Counted from the first letter of the stretch, positions 25,455 through 34,319 are shown. The stretch is 53,249 nucleotides of DNA from GCA-2786165 sp964625775 (GCA_964625775.1 CAZVEH010000011.1:1-53249), one strand, 5' to 3'. The notes: generated by a model not told the origin, from the letters alone. Numbers and translations are program-made.

Positions 25455-26231
25455 CTAAGTTCTGAGTGTTGCCCACACCGGCGCATGATCAGACGGACGC
25501 TCCGATTGTCGTGGCGTGGGATCAATCCCTGTTTCTAAGCAACCAGCGTGCAATGCCTGACTTAACAAGATGAGATCAATCCTAAGCCCGCGATTACGGC
25601 GAAAGCTGGCTGCACGATAGTCCCACCAACTGTACTCTTGTAACCCCTGGTTCATTTCACGAAAACTATCTCGCAAACCCAACGCTTGGATGCGTGTCAA
25701 CGCAGCTCGTTCTTGAGGGCTACATAAAACGCAGTCTGTCCATTCTTTTGGGTCGTGCACATCGATATCCTGTGGGGCGATATTGAAATCACCTACCACA
25801 GCCAATTTGGGATATTGTTGTAATTCCGATTCAATCAACGCGGTGACCCGATCCAACCAGGATAATTTATACAGATACTTCTCTGAGCTGGGCTCACTGC
25901 CATTCGGAACATAGAGATTGATGACGCGAATACCTTGAATGGTGGCAGCGATGATGCGGCGCTCAGCGATGTCAGCCGGCTCAATCCAAATGTCGGTTAA
26001 GGGTAAACGTGATATAAAAGCCACACCGTTGTACGTTTTTTGCCCTGAGTAAGCGATATGATATCCCAAATCCGTAAAGAGCTGATGAGGAAACTTATCA
26101 TCGGTGACTTTGGTTTCTTGAACGGCCAATACATCCATAGAACGTTGTTCTAGCCAAGCGAGCATTTGCGGCGCACGCACCGGGAGTGAATTGACATTCC
26201 AACTTGCTAAAGTAAAGGTTTGCATGGTCAT
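25455..26231 (-). CDS. Exodeoxyribonuclease III, XthA type
   Basis: A 258-residue AP endonuclease/3'-5' exonuclease of the endonuclease-exonuclease-phosphatase fold, for base-excision repair. Motifs SWNVNSLPVR (9-18), AVQETK, NLYVPNG, GDFNIAP and SDHAP are all present. The ATG overlaps the stop of the upstream paralogue (ATGA). The RIDLILLS block near residue 218 groups it with XthA-like enzymes. It is the last gene of the wrbA-exo-exo operon. Confidence 0.93.
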   Translation of the reverse strand: MTMQTFTLASWNVNSLPVRAPQMLAWLEQRSMDVLAVQETKVTDDKFPHQLFTDLGYHIAYSGQKTYNGVAFISRLPLTDIWIEPADIAERRIIAATIQGIRVINLYVPNGSEPSSEKYLYKLSWLDRVTALIESELQQYPKLAVVGDFNIAPQDIDVHDPKEWTDCVLCSPQERAALTRIQALGLRDSFREMNQGLQEYSWWDYRAASFRRNRGLRIDLILLSQALHAGCLETGIDPTPRQSERPSDHAPVWATLRT

Positions 26232-27004
26232 AGGTCTACATTGTAAGTCATGATCAAAGGGGCGTGATCTGAAAATTGTTGATCACGATAAATCTGTACA
26301 GTTTGCAACAAAGGAACCAATCCTGGGGTAATGACTTGGTAATCAATTCGCCATCCCACATTTCTTGCCCATGATTGTTGGCGTTGCGACCACCAGGTGT
26401 ATTGATCGGGTTCTTGATTTAAGACGCGAAATGCGTCGACAAAATCTAAAGGACCAAACAGATCATCCAACCAAGCACGTTCCTCTGGCAGAAATCCCGA
26501 GTTTTTTTGGTTGCCACGCCAATTTTTAAGATCAACATTTTTATGCGCAATATTATAATCGCCACAAATAATCAAATCTTTATTCCCGGCTCGTAATGTT
26601 TGTAACTGTGATGTGAATCGTTCTAGAACGCGACCTTTCACCTGTTGACGCTCTTCTGAACTTGACCCAGAGGGCAAATACAGGGAAATGACGCTAAGAT
26701 TGGGATAATCAAATTGTAAATAACGTCCTTCCGTGTCGCAATAGTCACAGCCGAAACCTTTCACACTTTGTATGGGGGGAGTACGGGCATAAATAGCTAC
26801 GCCACTATATCCTTTTTTGTGTGCATCAAAATAATCACAATGATAATTTAATGGAAAATACAAAGGATCAGGACGTAGCTGATCAATCTGGGCTTTGGTT
26901 TCTTGTATGCATACAAAATCAGCTTGTTCTTGTTCCAACCACGTATAAAACCCTTTACGCGCTGCAGCTCGTATGCCGTTGGCATTGAAACTAATGACTT
27001 TCAT
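26228..27004 (-). CDS. Exodeoxyribonuclease III, ExoA type
   Basis: A 258-residue AP endonuclease of the same fold but a different subfamily from its neighbour. FNANGIRAAARKGFYTWL (6-23), CIQETKAQ, SLYLPSGSS, CGDYNIAHKNVD, WWSQR and SDHAPL are typical of the ExoA/APE1-like branch. Paralogues of the two branches side by side suggest separate origins rather than a recent duplication. It overlaps wrbA and the next gene by 4 bases each, so all three are coupled. Confidence 0.92.
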   Translation of the reverse strand: MKVISFNANGIRAAARKGFYTWLEQEQADFVCIQETKAQIDQLRPDPLYFPLNYHCDYFDAHKKGYSGVAIYARTPPIQSVKGFGCDYCDTEGRYLQFDYPNLSVISLYLPSGSSSEERQQVKGRVLERFTSQLQTLRAGNKDLIICGDYNIAHKNVDLKNWRGNQKNSGFLPEERAWLDDLFGPLDFVDAFRVLNQEPDQYTWWSQRQQSWARNVGWRIDYQVITPGLVPLLQTVQIYRDQQFSDHAPLIMTYNVDL

Positions 27005-27603
27005 GCGGGTATCAACCTTAAAGCTGCTTTGGCTAATCTTTCACCCATTTTTTTGGCTAGGACCATCTCATCTTGACTCAATTCTCCATGGGGAGACATG
27101 TCGGCAACATGTGTTGGGCCATAAGGCGTGCCTCCAGTGTGTGTGTGATTGAGTTCGGGTTCGCTATAAGGCAATCCCATCAACAACATGCCGTGGTGAA
27201 ACAAAGGCATCATCATGCTTACTAAGGTGGTTTCTTGGCCACCATGCATGCTGCTGGTAGAAGAAAAAACGCAGGCAGGCTTGCCGCTTAATTGTCCTGA
27301 CAACCATAATGGGGTGGTGCCATCTAGAAAGTATTTCAGGGGAGCTGCCATTGCACCAAAGCGTGTGGGACTGCCTAAGGCTAATCCAGAGCAATGACTT
27401 AGATCGTCTAAAGTGGCGTAGACCGCTCCCGATTCAGGAATGGCAGGGGTTGAGGCTTCGCAGGTGGTCGATACCGGCGGTACAGTTCGAATGCGAGCTT
27501 CGATCCCTTCCACAAACGCTACGCCACGAGCGATATATTGAGCAAGTTGTGCGACTGATCCTGTTTTAGAATAATAGAGAATCAGAATATAAGGTAAGGA
27601 CAC
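27001..27603 (-). CDS. wrbA: NAD(P)H:quinone oxidoreductase, WrbA (flavodoxin-like)
   Basis: A 200-residue FMN-binding enzyme that reduces quinones by two electrons to limit redox cycling. The start is GTG at 27603 (VSLPYILILYYSKTGSV), chosen because GGAGG lies about 6 bases upstream; longer in-frame starts add 24 residues foreign to the family. The FMN phosphate loop is YYSKTGSVAQLA. SPTRFGAMAAPLKYFLDGT and FSSTSSMHGGQETTL are WrbA signatures, the last with the usual HGGQE. It heads an operon with two AP endonucleases, which suggests oxidative-damage defence. Confidence 0.94.
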   Translation of the reverse strand: MSLPYILILYYSKTGSVAQLAQYIARGVAFVEGIEARIRTVPPVSTTCEASTPAIPESGAVYATLDDLSHCSGLALGSPTRFGAMAAPLKYFLDGTTPLWLSGQLSGKPACVFSSTSSMHGGQETTLVSMMMPLFHHGMLLMGLPYSEPELNHTHTGGTPYGPTHVADMSPHGELSQDEMVLAKKMGERLAKAALRLIPA

Positions 27604-27780
27604 AAGTAGCCTCCACACGAAAACGGGTGATCGCAGTATACGTGAGCAACCGAATTGACTCAATCTTCTCAACAATTGTAATGACAGTTGGCTTAAAAAC
27701 AGATTATAATAAGACCATAGTATCGTAAGTAATCAACTCATTGACCATAGTTTTGTCATGAGTGTGAGGCGAGAGAAGAC

Positions 27781-28164
27781 ATGGGAATCACAGAACATAG
27801 CGAGACAGTGGTGGTGCAGTCGTCCAAGCCTGATGCAGGGATCCGGCTGACTCCGGCGGCAGAACAACGTGTGATGTCTTATTTGACACAGCATCATCAC
27901 CATAGTTTGCGGTTGTCGGTGAAAAAAACAGGTTGTTCTGGTTTGTCTTATGTGTTGGATTATGTCGATGCTCCCATGGAGAATGATGTGGTTTTTCCAA
28001 TAACGGCTGAGCATTCAGTGTGTATTGAAAAAGCCAGTTATCCCTATTTAAAAGGTTTGGAAATGGATTACGTCAAGCAGGGATTAAACTCAAAGTTTGT
28101 ATTTCAAAATCCCAATCAAACCGGTCAATGTGGTTGTGGGGAAAGTTTTACGATCAACGAATGA
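27781..28164 (+). CDS. Fe-S cluster assembly protein, IscA/ErpA/SufA family
   Basis: A 127-residue A-type carrier that delivers Fe-S clusters to apo-proteins. The three ligand cysteines are Cys52 (KTGCSGLSY), Cys117 and Cys119 (GQCGCGESF), in the standard C-x64-CGC spacing. The N-terminal 20 residues are longer than in IscA and ErpA. No isc or suf genes are nearby, so the exact member cannot be named. A hairpin with T-run follows at 28193. Confidence 0.94.
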   Translation: MGITEHSETVVVQSSKPDAGIRLTPAAEQRVMSYLTQHHHHSLRLSVKKTGCSGLSYVLDYVDAPMENDVVFPITAEHSVCIEKASYPYLKGLEMDYVKQGLNSKFVFQNPNQTGQCGCGESFTINE

Positions 28165-28192
28165 CCTCCTGTTTACTCTAAAACATCACTTT

Positions 28193-28220
28193 AAAGGCCT
28201 TAAAGGCTTTTTCTTTTTGT
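28193..28220 (+). terminator. Intrinsic terminator after the IscA-family gene
   Basis: AAAGGCC (one G-T pair) pairs across TTAAA with GGCTTTT, followed by TTCTTTTT. It lies about 30 bases past the stop. Confidence 0.55.
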
Positions 28221-28408
28221 AAATCTTTGTTTTTTTGATAAAAATTTATGGATATGATTAATTCAATGTTTACATTCTTTATTAATATTGATATCATAGC
28301 GCCCATGGTGGTCTGTATATACGCTGTTTTAGGGTTTTCTCTGAATTTTTGGAGAATTATAGTATATAAAATGACACAAATAGTACTTCATATTGGGAGA
28401 TGGTAGAA

Positions 28409-28693
28409 ATGACAGTAACAATTAATCAAGCACAACAATCAAACGAGGCGTTGGTGCAACACGTTGTGAGTGTTGTGAAATCATACTTGAGTTCGGTTAA
28501 TCTCAAAGATTCTAATTTGAATTTATATCAATTGGTTGTAGAAGAAATTGAAGGCCCATTGTTTCGTACGGTGATGGAATTGACGCGTTACAACCAATCT
28601 AAAGCAGCACGTGTGTTGGGTGTGAGCCGCGGTACACTTCGTACAAAGCTAAAACGTTATTTTGATGATGAATTCATCGGTACACGCGGATAA
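28409..28693 (+). CDS. fis: DNA-binding protein Fis
   Basis: A 94-residue nucleoid protein that bends DNA and regulates rRNA, recombination and, in Legionella relatives, virulence genes. The C-terminal helix-turn-helix (62-86: NQSKAARVLGVSRGTLRTKLKRY) is nearly that of E. coli Fis. The ATG at 28409 is preferred because GGGAG lies about 10 bases upstream; the ATG at 28400 sits too close to that site. Here fis stands alone, without dusB in front. Confidence 0.95.
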   Translation: MTVTINQAQQSNEALVQHVVSVVKSYLSSVNLKDSNLNLYQLVVEEIEGPLFRTVMELTRYNQSKAARVLGVSRGTLRTKLKRYFDDEFIGTRG

Positions 28694-28701
28694 AAAACCC
28701 G

Positions 28702-28722
28702 GTTGCCCGTGTTACGGGCAAC
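28702..28722. terminator. Hairpin after fis
   Basis: GTTGCCCGT and ACGGGCAAC form a perfect stem around a 3-base loop, just after the fis stop. The A-run is on the upstream side and no T-run follows, so as a forward terminator it is imperfect. Confidence 0.5.
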
Positions 28723-28776
28723 TTCTCCAAATGTTATTCCTTCCCATGCACAACCTTTTTTGCTATACTCTGCGCC

Positions 28777-29127
28777 GAAGTTGGTTAGACAATCGCACTA
28801 AATTTTTTTGGTGAGGAAAGTCCGGGCTCCATAGGGTATAGTGCCAGGTAACGCCTGGGAAGCGAAAGCTTACGGAAAGTGCCACAGAAAATATACCGCC
28901 TGATGATTCAGGTAAGGGTGAAATGGTGCGGTAAGAGCGCACCGCACGTTTGGCAACAAACGTGGCAGGGAAAACCCCACTCGGAGCAAGACCAAATAGA
29001 GATCCAGGCAATGTTTCATTGCCATACATGACCCATGTAGGATCTGGGTAGGTTGCTTGAGGCAAACGGTGACGTTTGTCCCAGATGAATGATTGTCCAC
29101 GACAGAACCCGGCTTATCGACCAACTT
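28777..29127 (+). ncRNA. rnpB: RNase P RNA (M1, class A)
   Basis: The catalytic RNA of RNase P, which trims tRNA 5' ends. The 5' GTTGGT pairs with the 3' ACCAAC to close helix P1. The universally conserved GAGGAAAGTCCGGGC block lies at 28812-28826, and the CAGAACCCGGCTTATCG block near the 3' end. A TATACT -10 box at 28764-28769 precedes it by 8 bases, and a T-run follows at 29126. Length of about 350 is normal. Confidence 0.96.
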
Positions 29128-29176
29128 TTTATTTTTTTGATCTCTTCCTGGAGAGATTTTCATCGGAACGCACTCT

Positions 29177-29971
29177 ATGCTGCTTTGTCTTGATGTTGGA
29201 AATTCGCATATTTATGGCGGTTTATTTGCTGGCGACGACTTGGTGTTGCGTTTTCGACATACGTCTAAAGTCAGTACTTCGGATGAGTTAGGTATCTTCT
29301 TAAAAACAGTCGTACGTGAAAATGGCCTTGATCCTGATCAGATCAGTTCAGTTGCCATTTGCTCTGTGGTCCCTTCGTTAGAATATTCTTTACGCTCTGC
29401 ATGCATCAAGTATTTTTCCATCGAACCTTTTTTCTTACAATCTGGTGTCAAAACAGGGTTAAACATCCAGTACAAACAACCGGGCGATGTGGGCGCTGAT
29501 CGTATTGCTAACGCTATTGCTGCAACGCAGCAGTTTACGGGCAAAAATTTGATTGTGATTGATTTTGGTACGGCCACAACGTTTTGTGTGATTAACCAGC
29601 ATAAAACATACTTTGGTGGGGCCATCTTACCAGGCATGCGCTTGTTTGTGGATGCATTATCTAAGCATACTGCGAAATTACCCATGGTAGACATCATCAA
29701 AATGGATCATGCTGTGGGTCGATCTACGGTAGATAGTATTCAATCCGGAGTGTTTTACGGCGCATTAGGTGCTTGTCGAGAATTAATTCAAAGAATCAAA
29801 CAAGAACAGTTTCCCAATCAGCCTGTTGTGGTGTTGGCCACGGGTGGTTTCGCCTCTTTATTTGAACATCATCATTTGTATGATCATCATTTGCCTGATT
29901 TGGTTTTACATGGCGTGCGTTTTGCTGCGGAATTAAACGGACTGATTCTTGAGAAAACCACTCCGGTGTAA
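29177..29971 (+). CDS. coaX: Type III pantothenate kinase
   Basis: A 264-residue ASKHA-fold kinase that phosphorylates pantothenate in the first step of CoA synthesis. The phosphate loop DVGNSH (6-11), the GADRIANA segment and IDFGTATTF are hallmarks of CoaX. No birA is fused or adjacent, although the two often pair. It starts about 50 bases after the RNase P RNA and may be read from the same promoter region. Confidence 0.96.
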   Translation: MLLCLDVGNSHIYGGLFAGDDLVLRFRHTSKVSTSDELGIFLKTVVRENGLDPDQISSVAICSVVPSLEYSLRSACIKYFSIEPFFLQSGVKTGLNIQYKQPGDVGADRIANAIAATQQFTGKNLIVIDFGTATTFCVINQHKTYFGGAILPGMRLFVDALSKHTAKLPMVDIIKMDHAVGRSTVDSIQSGVFYGALGACRELIQRIKQEQFPNQPVVVLATGGFASLFEHHHLYDHHLPDLVLHGVRFAAELNGLILEKTTPV

Positions 29972-30192
29972 GGCATAAAAACGCAGCTGTTTTTTTTAAA
30001 CTTGTATGCTAGACTTTTGGGCCCATACCCTCATCGCGTTTTTTAATGACTGCTGTACGTCATTTTTTCAAAGTCAAACAACTGTCACGTAAAATGTGTG
30101 CAAAATGCTTGAATATCTGTGTTGCGGGTGAACCTTAATTTATAGATGAGCAATGTGATTTTGCTTTGTTTTGGTATTGATGGAGATTTAAG

Positions 30193-31638
30193 ATGAGTGA
30201 TAATAGTCAGGAGTTATCAGAAGGTGGACTACTCCCTAGGGGCGGTACAAATGCGCCTGATTCTCCAGATCTTGGGGCATTAGCCGCTAGTGATCAGCAT
30301 CGAGCCTCCGTGAAAGAGCTTAGAGGTGCGTATTCGGAACTAGGTAGACGGGGGGGCGGGAGATTACCTTTACCTTTACATGTCGACCATTCAAACACAG
30401 GATCTGTGTTACGTCGAACTTCATATGGCACAACAAATCGCTCATTAGTTCATGATCATCCGGATGACGCTTCATGTTTATCACTGGATTACACACCTTC
30501 ACACTTTTCAAAGCCCACCCACAGCATACAAGAACAAAAAAACCAGTCTATTGCACAAGTAGGTCATGCTGTTGTTAAGCTAAGACTGAGAAAAATTGAG
30601 CTTAAGGAGAGAGTCAGCCTCCAAATGGCAACATCCGTGCAAGGCAACACTAAAAATGAGTTATTAGCTTGTGAGACAGAGTTGCAAGAAGCTGTAAAGC
30701 TTTTTATCGAACTCCAAGTGGCAGTAGACACACTGCCTATTGATCCGAATGGTTTAGAGGCTCAGATCAATCAGGCAAAAGCGCAGCTGCAAGCTCTTCT
30801 TAGATCAGGTAGGATGCAGCTTAATGAGAGCAAATCTAAGCGTAATTGGATGGGTTGGTGGTACGATGCGGATCAAGCACAAATTAAGCATAAAGCATTA
30901 CTATCACTCCAGCACTTTGCAAAAAATCCTGCTTTAGAAGTCAAACTGGATACTGATGCTGACCTTGATGCTGTGCGTCTTGAGTTGTTGCGCTCGTTGT
31001 CAAACGCTTTTTTTGTCATGATGAATCTCAATGTGTCTGGGTTAAAAGACGTCCGTGTTTCCTCTACGTCGGGGGTAGGCGGATTGCGTGCTCAGAATGA
31101 TGTCGAGGAGTCAGTTGAAGACAGTTTTGCTGAAATGAATAACTCATATCTATCCGATCGTATGGGTGATTTGACTGCGGAACATTTGGTGCAGATCAAT
31201 GCAGAGATAGTGAGATATGTTAAAGACACACTATTGCCTTATGTCAGAACACAAGCAGAGAAAATTGGTCATAAAAATGACCGTTTACAATTTTGGGGCA
31301 ATGCTTTGATGGCTTTGGCCACGGCTATTACCTTAATGATGGCCGTTGCCGCGGTTGTGACTGTAACTGGCGTGACTGTGCCCTCTGTCTTGATGACTTA
31401 TGTTGCTGCCCTCAAAGCGAATACCTTGGTGTCCACCGCACTTTATTACGTGGCTGCCAAATTAAGCACTGATCTCTCGACAGCTGCTGCTGTCACCGCT
31501 GTGTCAACTGCTGGATTATTGGCTGCAGTAGGTAAATTTTCTCATCATATGGGTGAAACTCCGGCGCTGAAAAGAGATGTAGATGCTGCTGTTGATCACA
31601 TTCAAGCAGTCATAGAGTCTCCAAAATTCGGCCAGTGA
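30193..31638 (+). CDS. Effector-like protein: disordered N-terminus, coiled coil, two C-terminal membrane spans
   Basis: I do not recognise a family in this 481-residue protein. Residues 1-110 are low in order and rich in Gly, Ser, His and Asp. About 110-220 is helical and probably coiled-coil (KLRLRKIELKERV, QINQAKAQLQALL). Residues 365-400 and 400-460 are Ala/Val/Thr-rich hydrophobic stretches that could span a membrane twice. GATGGAGAT overlaps its ribosome site. The layout resembles type IV (Dot/Icm) effectors that insert into host membranes, but the secretion signal cannot be judged by eye. It is a lone gene followed by a repeat block. Confidence 0.65.
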   Translation: MSDNSQELSEGGLLPRGGTNAPDSPDLGALAASDQHRASVKELRGAYSELGRRGGGRLPLPLHVDHSNTGSVLRRTSYGTTNRSLVHDHPDDASCLSLDYTPSHFSKPTHSIQEQKNQSIAQVGHAVVKLRLRKIELKERVSLQMATSVQGNTKNELLACETELQEAVKLFIELQVAVDTLPIDPNGLEAQINQAKAQLQALLRSGRMQLNESKSKRNWMGWWYDADQAQIKHKALLSLQHFAKNPALEVKLDTDADLDAVRLELLRSLSNAFFVMMNLNVSGLKDVRVSSTSGVGGLRAQNDVEESVEDSFAEMNNSYLSDRMGDLTAEHLVQINAEIVRYVKDTLLPYVRTQAEKIGHKNDRLQFWGNALMALATAITLMMAVAAVVTVTGVTVPSVLMTYVAALKANTLVSTALYYVAAKLSTDLSTAAAVTAVSTAGLLAAVGKFSHHMGETPALKRDVDAAVDHIQAVIESPKFGQ

Positions 31639-31742
31639 TTCCAAAAGAATTGGAAAAACCGTTTTAAGCCCCCCGCAATGCGCTTTGCTTCTTGCGGGCT
31701 ACGGTCTATCGAAGCAAGATATATTTCACCAAAATTCGTTAG
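31639..31742. repeat. Partial repeat copy with GC-rich hairpin
   Basis: CCCCGCA...TGCGGG words (31669-31700) and a CCAAAATTCGTTAGGTAGCCCG tail match the end of the tandem unit that follows, so this is a decayed leading copy. Confidence 0.5.
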
Positions 31743-32404
31743 GTAGCCCGCATGTAACGAAGTGAAATGCGGGGAGTGTGCTGACCAGTAATTTTCGGCT
31801 TTTAAATACTGATTAATAGCTGACGAACTGCTTTTTTCCCCTACGCTACGTCCCGCTGCTTGTCAGCGGGATCCAGTTTTTTATCAGCATCGCTGAAAGC
31901 ACGGGACGTAGGCAGCAGAGTTCGCTGAATAATTCCTAAAATTGATTCGTGTGGGGTATACATTCCGCCAAAAATTCGTTGGGCAGTTTGGTAGCCCGCA
32001 TGTAACATAGTGAAATGCGGGGAGTATGCTGACCAGTAATTTTCGGCTTTTAAATACTGATTAATAGCTGACGAACTGCTTTTTTCCCCTACGCTACGTC
32101 CCGCTGCTTGTCAGCGGGATCCAGTTTTTTATCAGCATCGCTGGATCCCGTGCATAAAGCACGGGACGTAGGCAGCAGAGTTCGCTGAATAATTCCTAAA
32201 ATTGATTCGTNNNNNNNNNNNNNNNNNNNNNNNNNNNNNNNNNNNNNNNNNNNNNNNNNNNNNNNNNNNNNNNNNNNNNNNNNNNNNNNNNNNNNNNNNN
32301 NNNNNNNNNNAGCACGGGACGTAGGCAGCAGAGTTCGCTGAATAATTCCTAAAATTGATTCGTGTAGGGTATACATTCCGCCAAAAATTCGTTGGGCAGT
32401 TAAG
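31743..32404 (+). repeat. Tandem repeat of about 248 bp, interrupted by an assembly gap
   Basis: A unit beginning GTAGCCCGCATGTAAC starts at 31743 and again at 31991 (period 248). Copy 2 carries 12 extra bases that complete a TCCCGTGC / GCACGGGA hairpin. A partial third copy runs 32311-32404. Each unit also holds a CCCGCAT / ATGCGGG and a TCCCGCTG / CAGCGGGA hairpin. No gene or transposase lies inside. Copies are nearly identical, so the repeat is recent. Confidence 0.9.
32211..32310. other. Assembly gap, 100 N
   Basis: Exactly 100 unresolved bases, the conventional size for a gap of unknown length. The 53 bases before it (32158-32210) equal the 53 after it (32311-32363), so the contigs broke in the repeat and the true copy number is unknown. 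Confidence 0.98.
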
Positions 32405-32502
32405 TAGAGTTATCAATTGCCAATCAAACTCTTGTCTAGAAAACTCACACTCTTGGTTTCCACGATTTTTTTGCTATGAATGCACATAATTTCACTTTTT
32501 TT

Positions 32503-32576
32503 TTGACAAATGCCAAAAAAACACCCTATAGTGTATAAAAGTGGTATAATATACCAAAAAGTGGAGAATTGTGGGC
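32503..32576 (+). promoter_or_regulatory. mraZ promoter region with possible MraZ boxes
   Basis: TTGACA (32503-32508) with an 18-base spacer and TATAGT (32527-32532) is one promoter. A second TATAAT lies at 32545-32550 inside the palindrome TGGTATAATATACCA. TGG words at 32542, 32562 and 32572 fall on a 10-base phase, like the TGGGN-5-base-spacer arrays bound by MraZ in E. coli. Confidence 0.5.
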
Positions 32577-32592
32577 CCTGCCCGACGACATT

Positions 32593-33051
32593 ATGTTTCG
32601 TGGAATCAATGCAATACACATCGATGGCAAAGGTCGACTTGCTATGCCGACGCGATATCGCGAGGCTTTGGGCATGGAGTCTGGCCAATCGTTGGTGGTG
32701 ACCATTGATACAGAAGAAACCTGTTTGTTGTTGTACCCATTAGAACATTGGCAAGCGATAGAAGAAAAAATACAACGTCTGCCTAGTTTTGATCCTGTAT
32801 CACGTCGTATTCAGCGTTTACTGATTGGCCATGCTACGGATGTGGCTTTGGATGGATCTGGACGAATTTTGTTGCCGCAGGTATTGCGCGATTATGCGAA
32901 ATTAGATAAACGGGTTTTGATGATTGGCCAAGGCTCCAAGTTTGAAGTGTGGTCGGAAAGTCTGTGGGAATCCCGTCGCGATCATTGGTTGAGTGAAGAA
33001 TCCAATCGATTGGGGCAATTGCCCGATGAGCTTAAAACATTTTATTTATAA
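32593..33051 (+). CDS. mraZ: Transcriptional regulator MraZ
   Basis: A 152-residue DNA-binding protein with two SpoVT/AbrB-like halves (about 7-55 and 80-125) that represses its own division and cell-wall gene cluster. The start at 32593 (MFRGINAIHIDGKGRLAMP) matches the family; a GTG 8 codons upstream is in frame but not expected. GHATDVALDGSGRILLP is typical of the second half. First gene of the dcw cluster; rsmH follows after 9 bases. Confidence 0.96.
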   Translation: MFRGINAIHIDGKGRLAMPTRYREALGMESGQSLVVTIDTEETCLLLYPLEHWQAIEEKIQRLPSFDPVSRRIQRLLIGHATDVALDGSGRILLPQVLRDYAKLDKRVLMIGQGSKFEVWSESLWESRRDHWLSEESNRLGQLPDELKTFYL

Positions 33052-33060
33052 GACAGGGTC

Positions 33061-33984
33061 ATGACACACAAACCAGTTTTGATAGAAGAGGCACTTGAAG
33101 CATTAAACATCGTTCCAAACGGCGTCTATATCGATGGGACATTTGGGCGTGGTGGGCATTCTCGATGCTTGTTAGCGCGGTTAGGGCCTCAAGGTCGATT
33201 GTATGCCATTGATAAAGATTGGGAAGCTATTGCGCACGCAAAAGCACATTTTTCTGCAGATATGCGGTTTCAAATTGCGCAAGGATCCTTTAGATCTTTG
33301 GCCGATTTGGCTCGACAATGGGGCATATACGGTCAAGTGAATGGGGTTTTACTGGATTTGGGTGTGTCGTCTCCTCAGTTGGATGACGCACAACGCGGAT
33401 TTAGCTTTATGCAGACTGGTCCTTTGGACATGCGTATGGACGCTCAACAAGGATTGAGTGCCGCACAGTTTGTCAATGAAGCAGAAGAAGAGTTGTTGGC
33501 AAAAGTATTTTTTGAATATGGGGAAGAGCGGTTTGCGCGACGCATAGCACGTGCAATTGTCAGCGCACGTAGTTGTGCACCCATAGATGATACTGCGGTT
33601 TTGGCGGAGATTGTTAAGGAAGCGAATCCCAAATGGGAAAAGCACAAACATCCAGCTACCCGCGTATTCCAGGCCATACGAATTTATGTCAATCAAGAAT
33701 TGACGGATTTGGAAGCCTGTTTAGATCAGTGTTTGGATGTGTTGGCTGTGGGGGGGCGTTTGGCAGTGATTAGTTTTCATTCTCTTGAAGACCGCATCGT
33801 CAAGCAGTTCATGCAAACAGCCGAACGTGGCATACCATTGCCAAGAGGGATACCGATGAAAGCGGTTGATATGCCAGCTTCTTTTCAGCGTATAGGAAAG
33901 GCTATCAAACCCAAAGAAAAAGAAATACAAGACAATGTTCGTTCGAGATCAGCCATATTACGAATAGGAGAAAAAAAATCATGA
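33061..33984 (+). CDS. rsmH: 16S rRNA (cytosine1402-N4)-methyltransferase
   Basis: A 307-residue AdoMet-dependent enzyme that N4-methylates C1402 in the ribosomal P site. YIDGTFGRGGHSRCLL (about 23-38) binds AdoMet. LLDLGVSSPQLDDAQRGFSF and GPLDMRMD are RsmH signatures, and ISFHSLEDRIVKQF marks the C-terminal part. Length is normal. It overlaps ftsL by 4 bases (ATGA). Confidence 0.97.
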   Translation: MTHKPVLIEEALEALNIVPNGVYIDGTFGRGGHSRCLLARLGPQGRLYAIDKDWEAIAHAKAHFSADMRFQIAQGSFRSLADLARQWGIYGQVNGVLLDLGVSSPQLDDAQRGFSFMQTGPLDMRMDAQQGLSAAQFVNEAEEELLAKVFFEYGEERFARRIARAIVSARSCAPIDDTAVLAEIVKEANPKWEKHKHPATRVFQAIRIYVNQELTDLEACLDQCLDVLAVGGRLAVISFHSLEDRIVKQFMQTAERGIPLPRGIPMKAVDMPASFQRIGKAIKPKEKEIQDNVRSRSAILRIGEKKS

Positions 33985-34319
33985 ACGCCGCGGCAAGAGA
34001 TATCAATCAAACCAACTTTTTTCATGGACAATTGGTAAATATGCGTTTATCTTTCGCAAGTATTTTGCGATTGAGTTTGATGGTGGTGGCCTTGATCAGT
34101 GCCTTGGCCGTGATTTATACCACCAATTACTACCGATTGACGTTAAGCCAATTAGAATCGACACAGCAAGTGTCGCATCAATTGAACTTGCAATGGGGTC
34201 AATTGTTATTAGAGCAGGCGAGTTTGGCCAGACCCTCGCGTGTGGAACTTTTGGCTACGGAACAACTAAAAATGTATTTACCAAATACAAAGAACATGGT
34301 TAGATTACAGACGAAATGA
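33981..34319 (+). CDS. ftsL: Cell division protein FtsL
   Basis: A 112-residue bitopic inner-membrane protein of the FtsQLB division complex. A short cytosolic tail precedes one membrane span (about 27-49), and a periplasmic coiled coil follows (52-85). Identification rests on size, topology and position between rsmH and ftsI, since FtsL sequences are poorly conserved. An internal ATG at 34041 would remove 20 residues. It overlaps both neighbours by 4 bases, so the string is tightly coupled. Confidence 0.9.
   Translation: MNAAARDINQTNFFHGQLVNMRLSFASILRLSLMVVALISALAVIYTTNYYRLTLSQLESTQQVSHQLNLQWGQLLLEQASLARPSRVELLATEQLKMYLPNTKNMVRLQTK

Noticed and set aside
31639..32404. CRISPR array
   Set aside because: The repeats are about 248 bp, adjoin directly and lack short unique spacers; no cas genes are present.
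31639..32404. Insertion sequence
   Set aside because: There is no transposase frame and no terminal inverted repeats at the block ends.
32089..32416. Two reverse reading frames of about 95 codons spanning the N gap
   Set aside because: They read through unknown bases inside a tandem repeat and have no ribosome site; they are artefacts.
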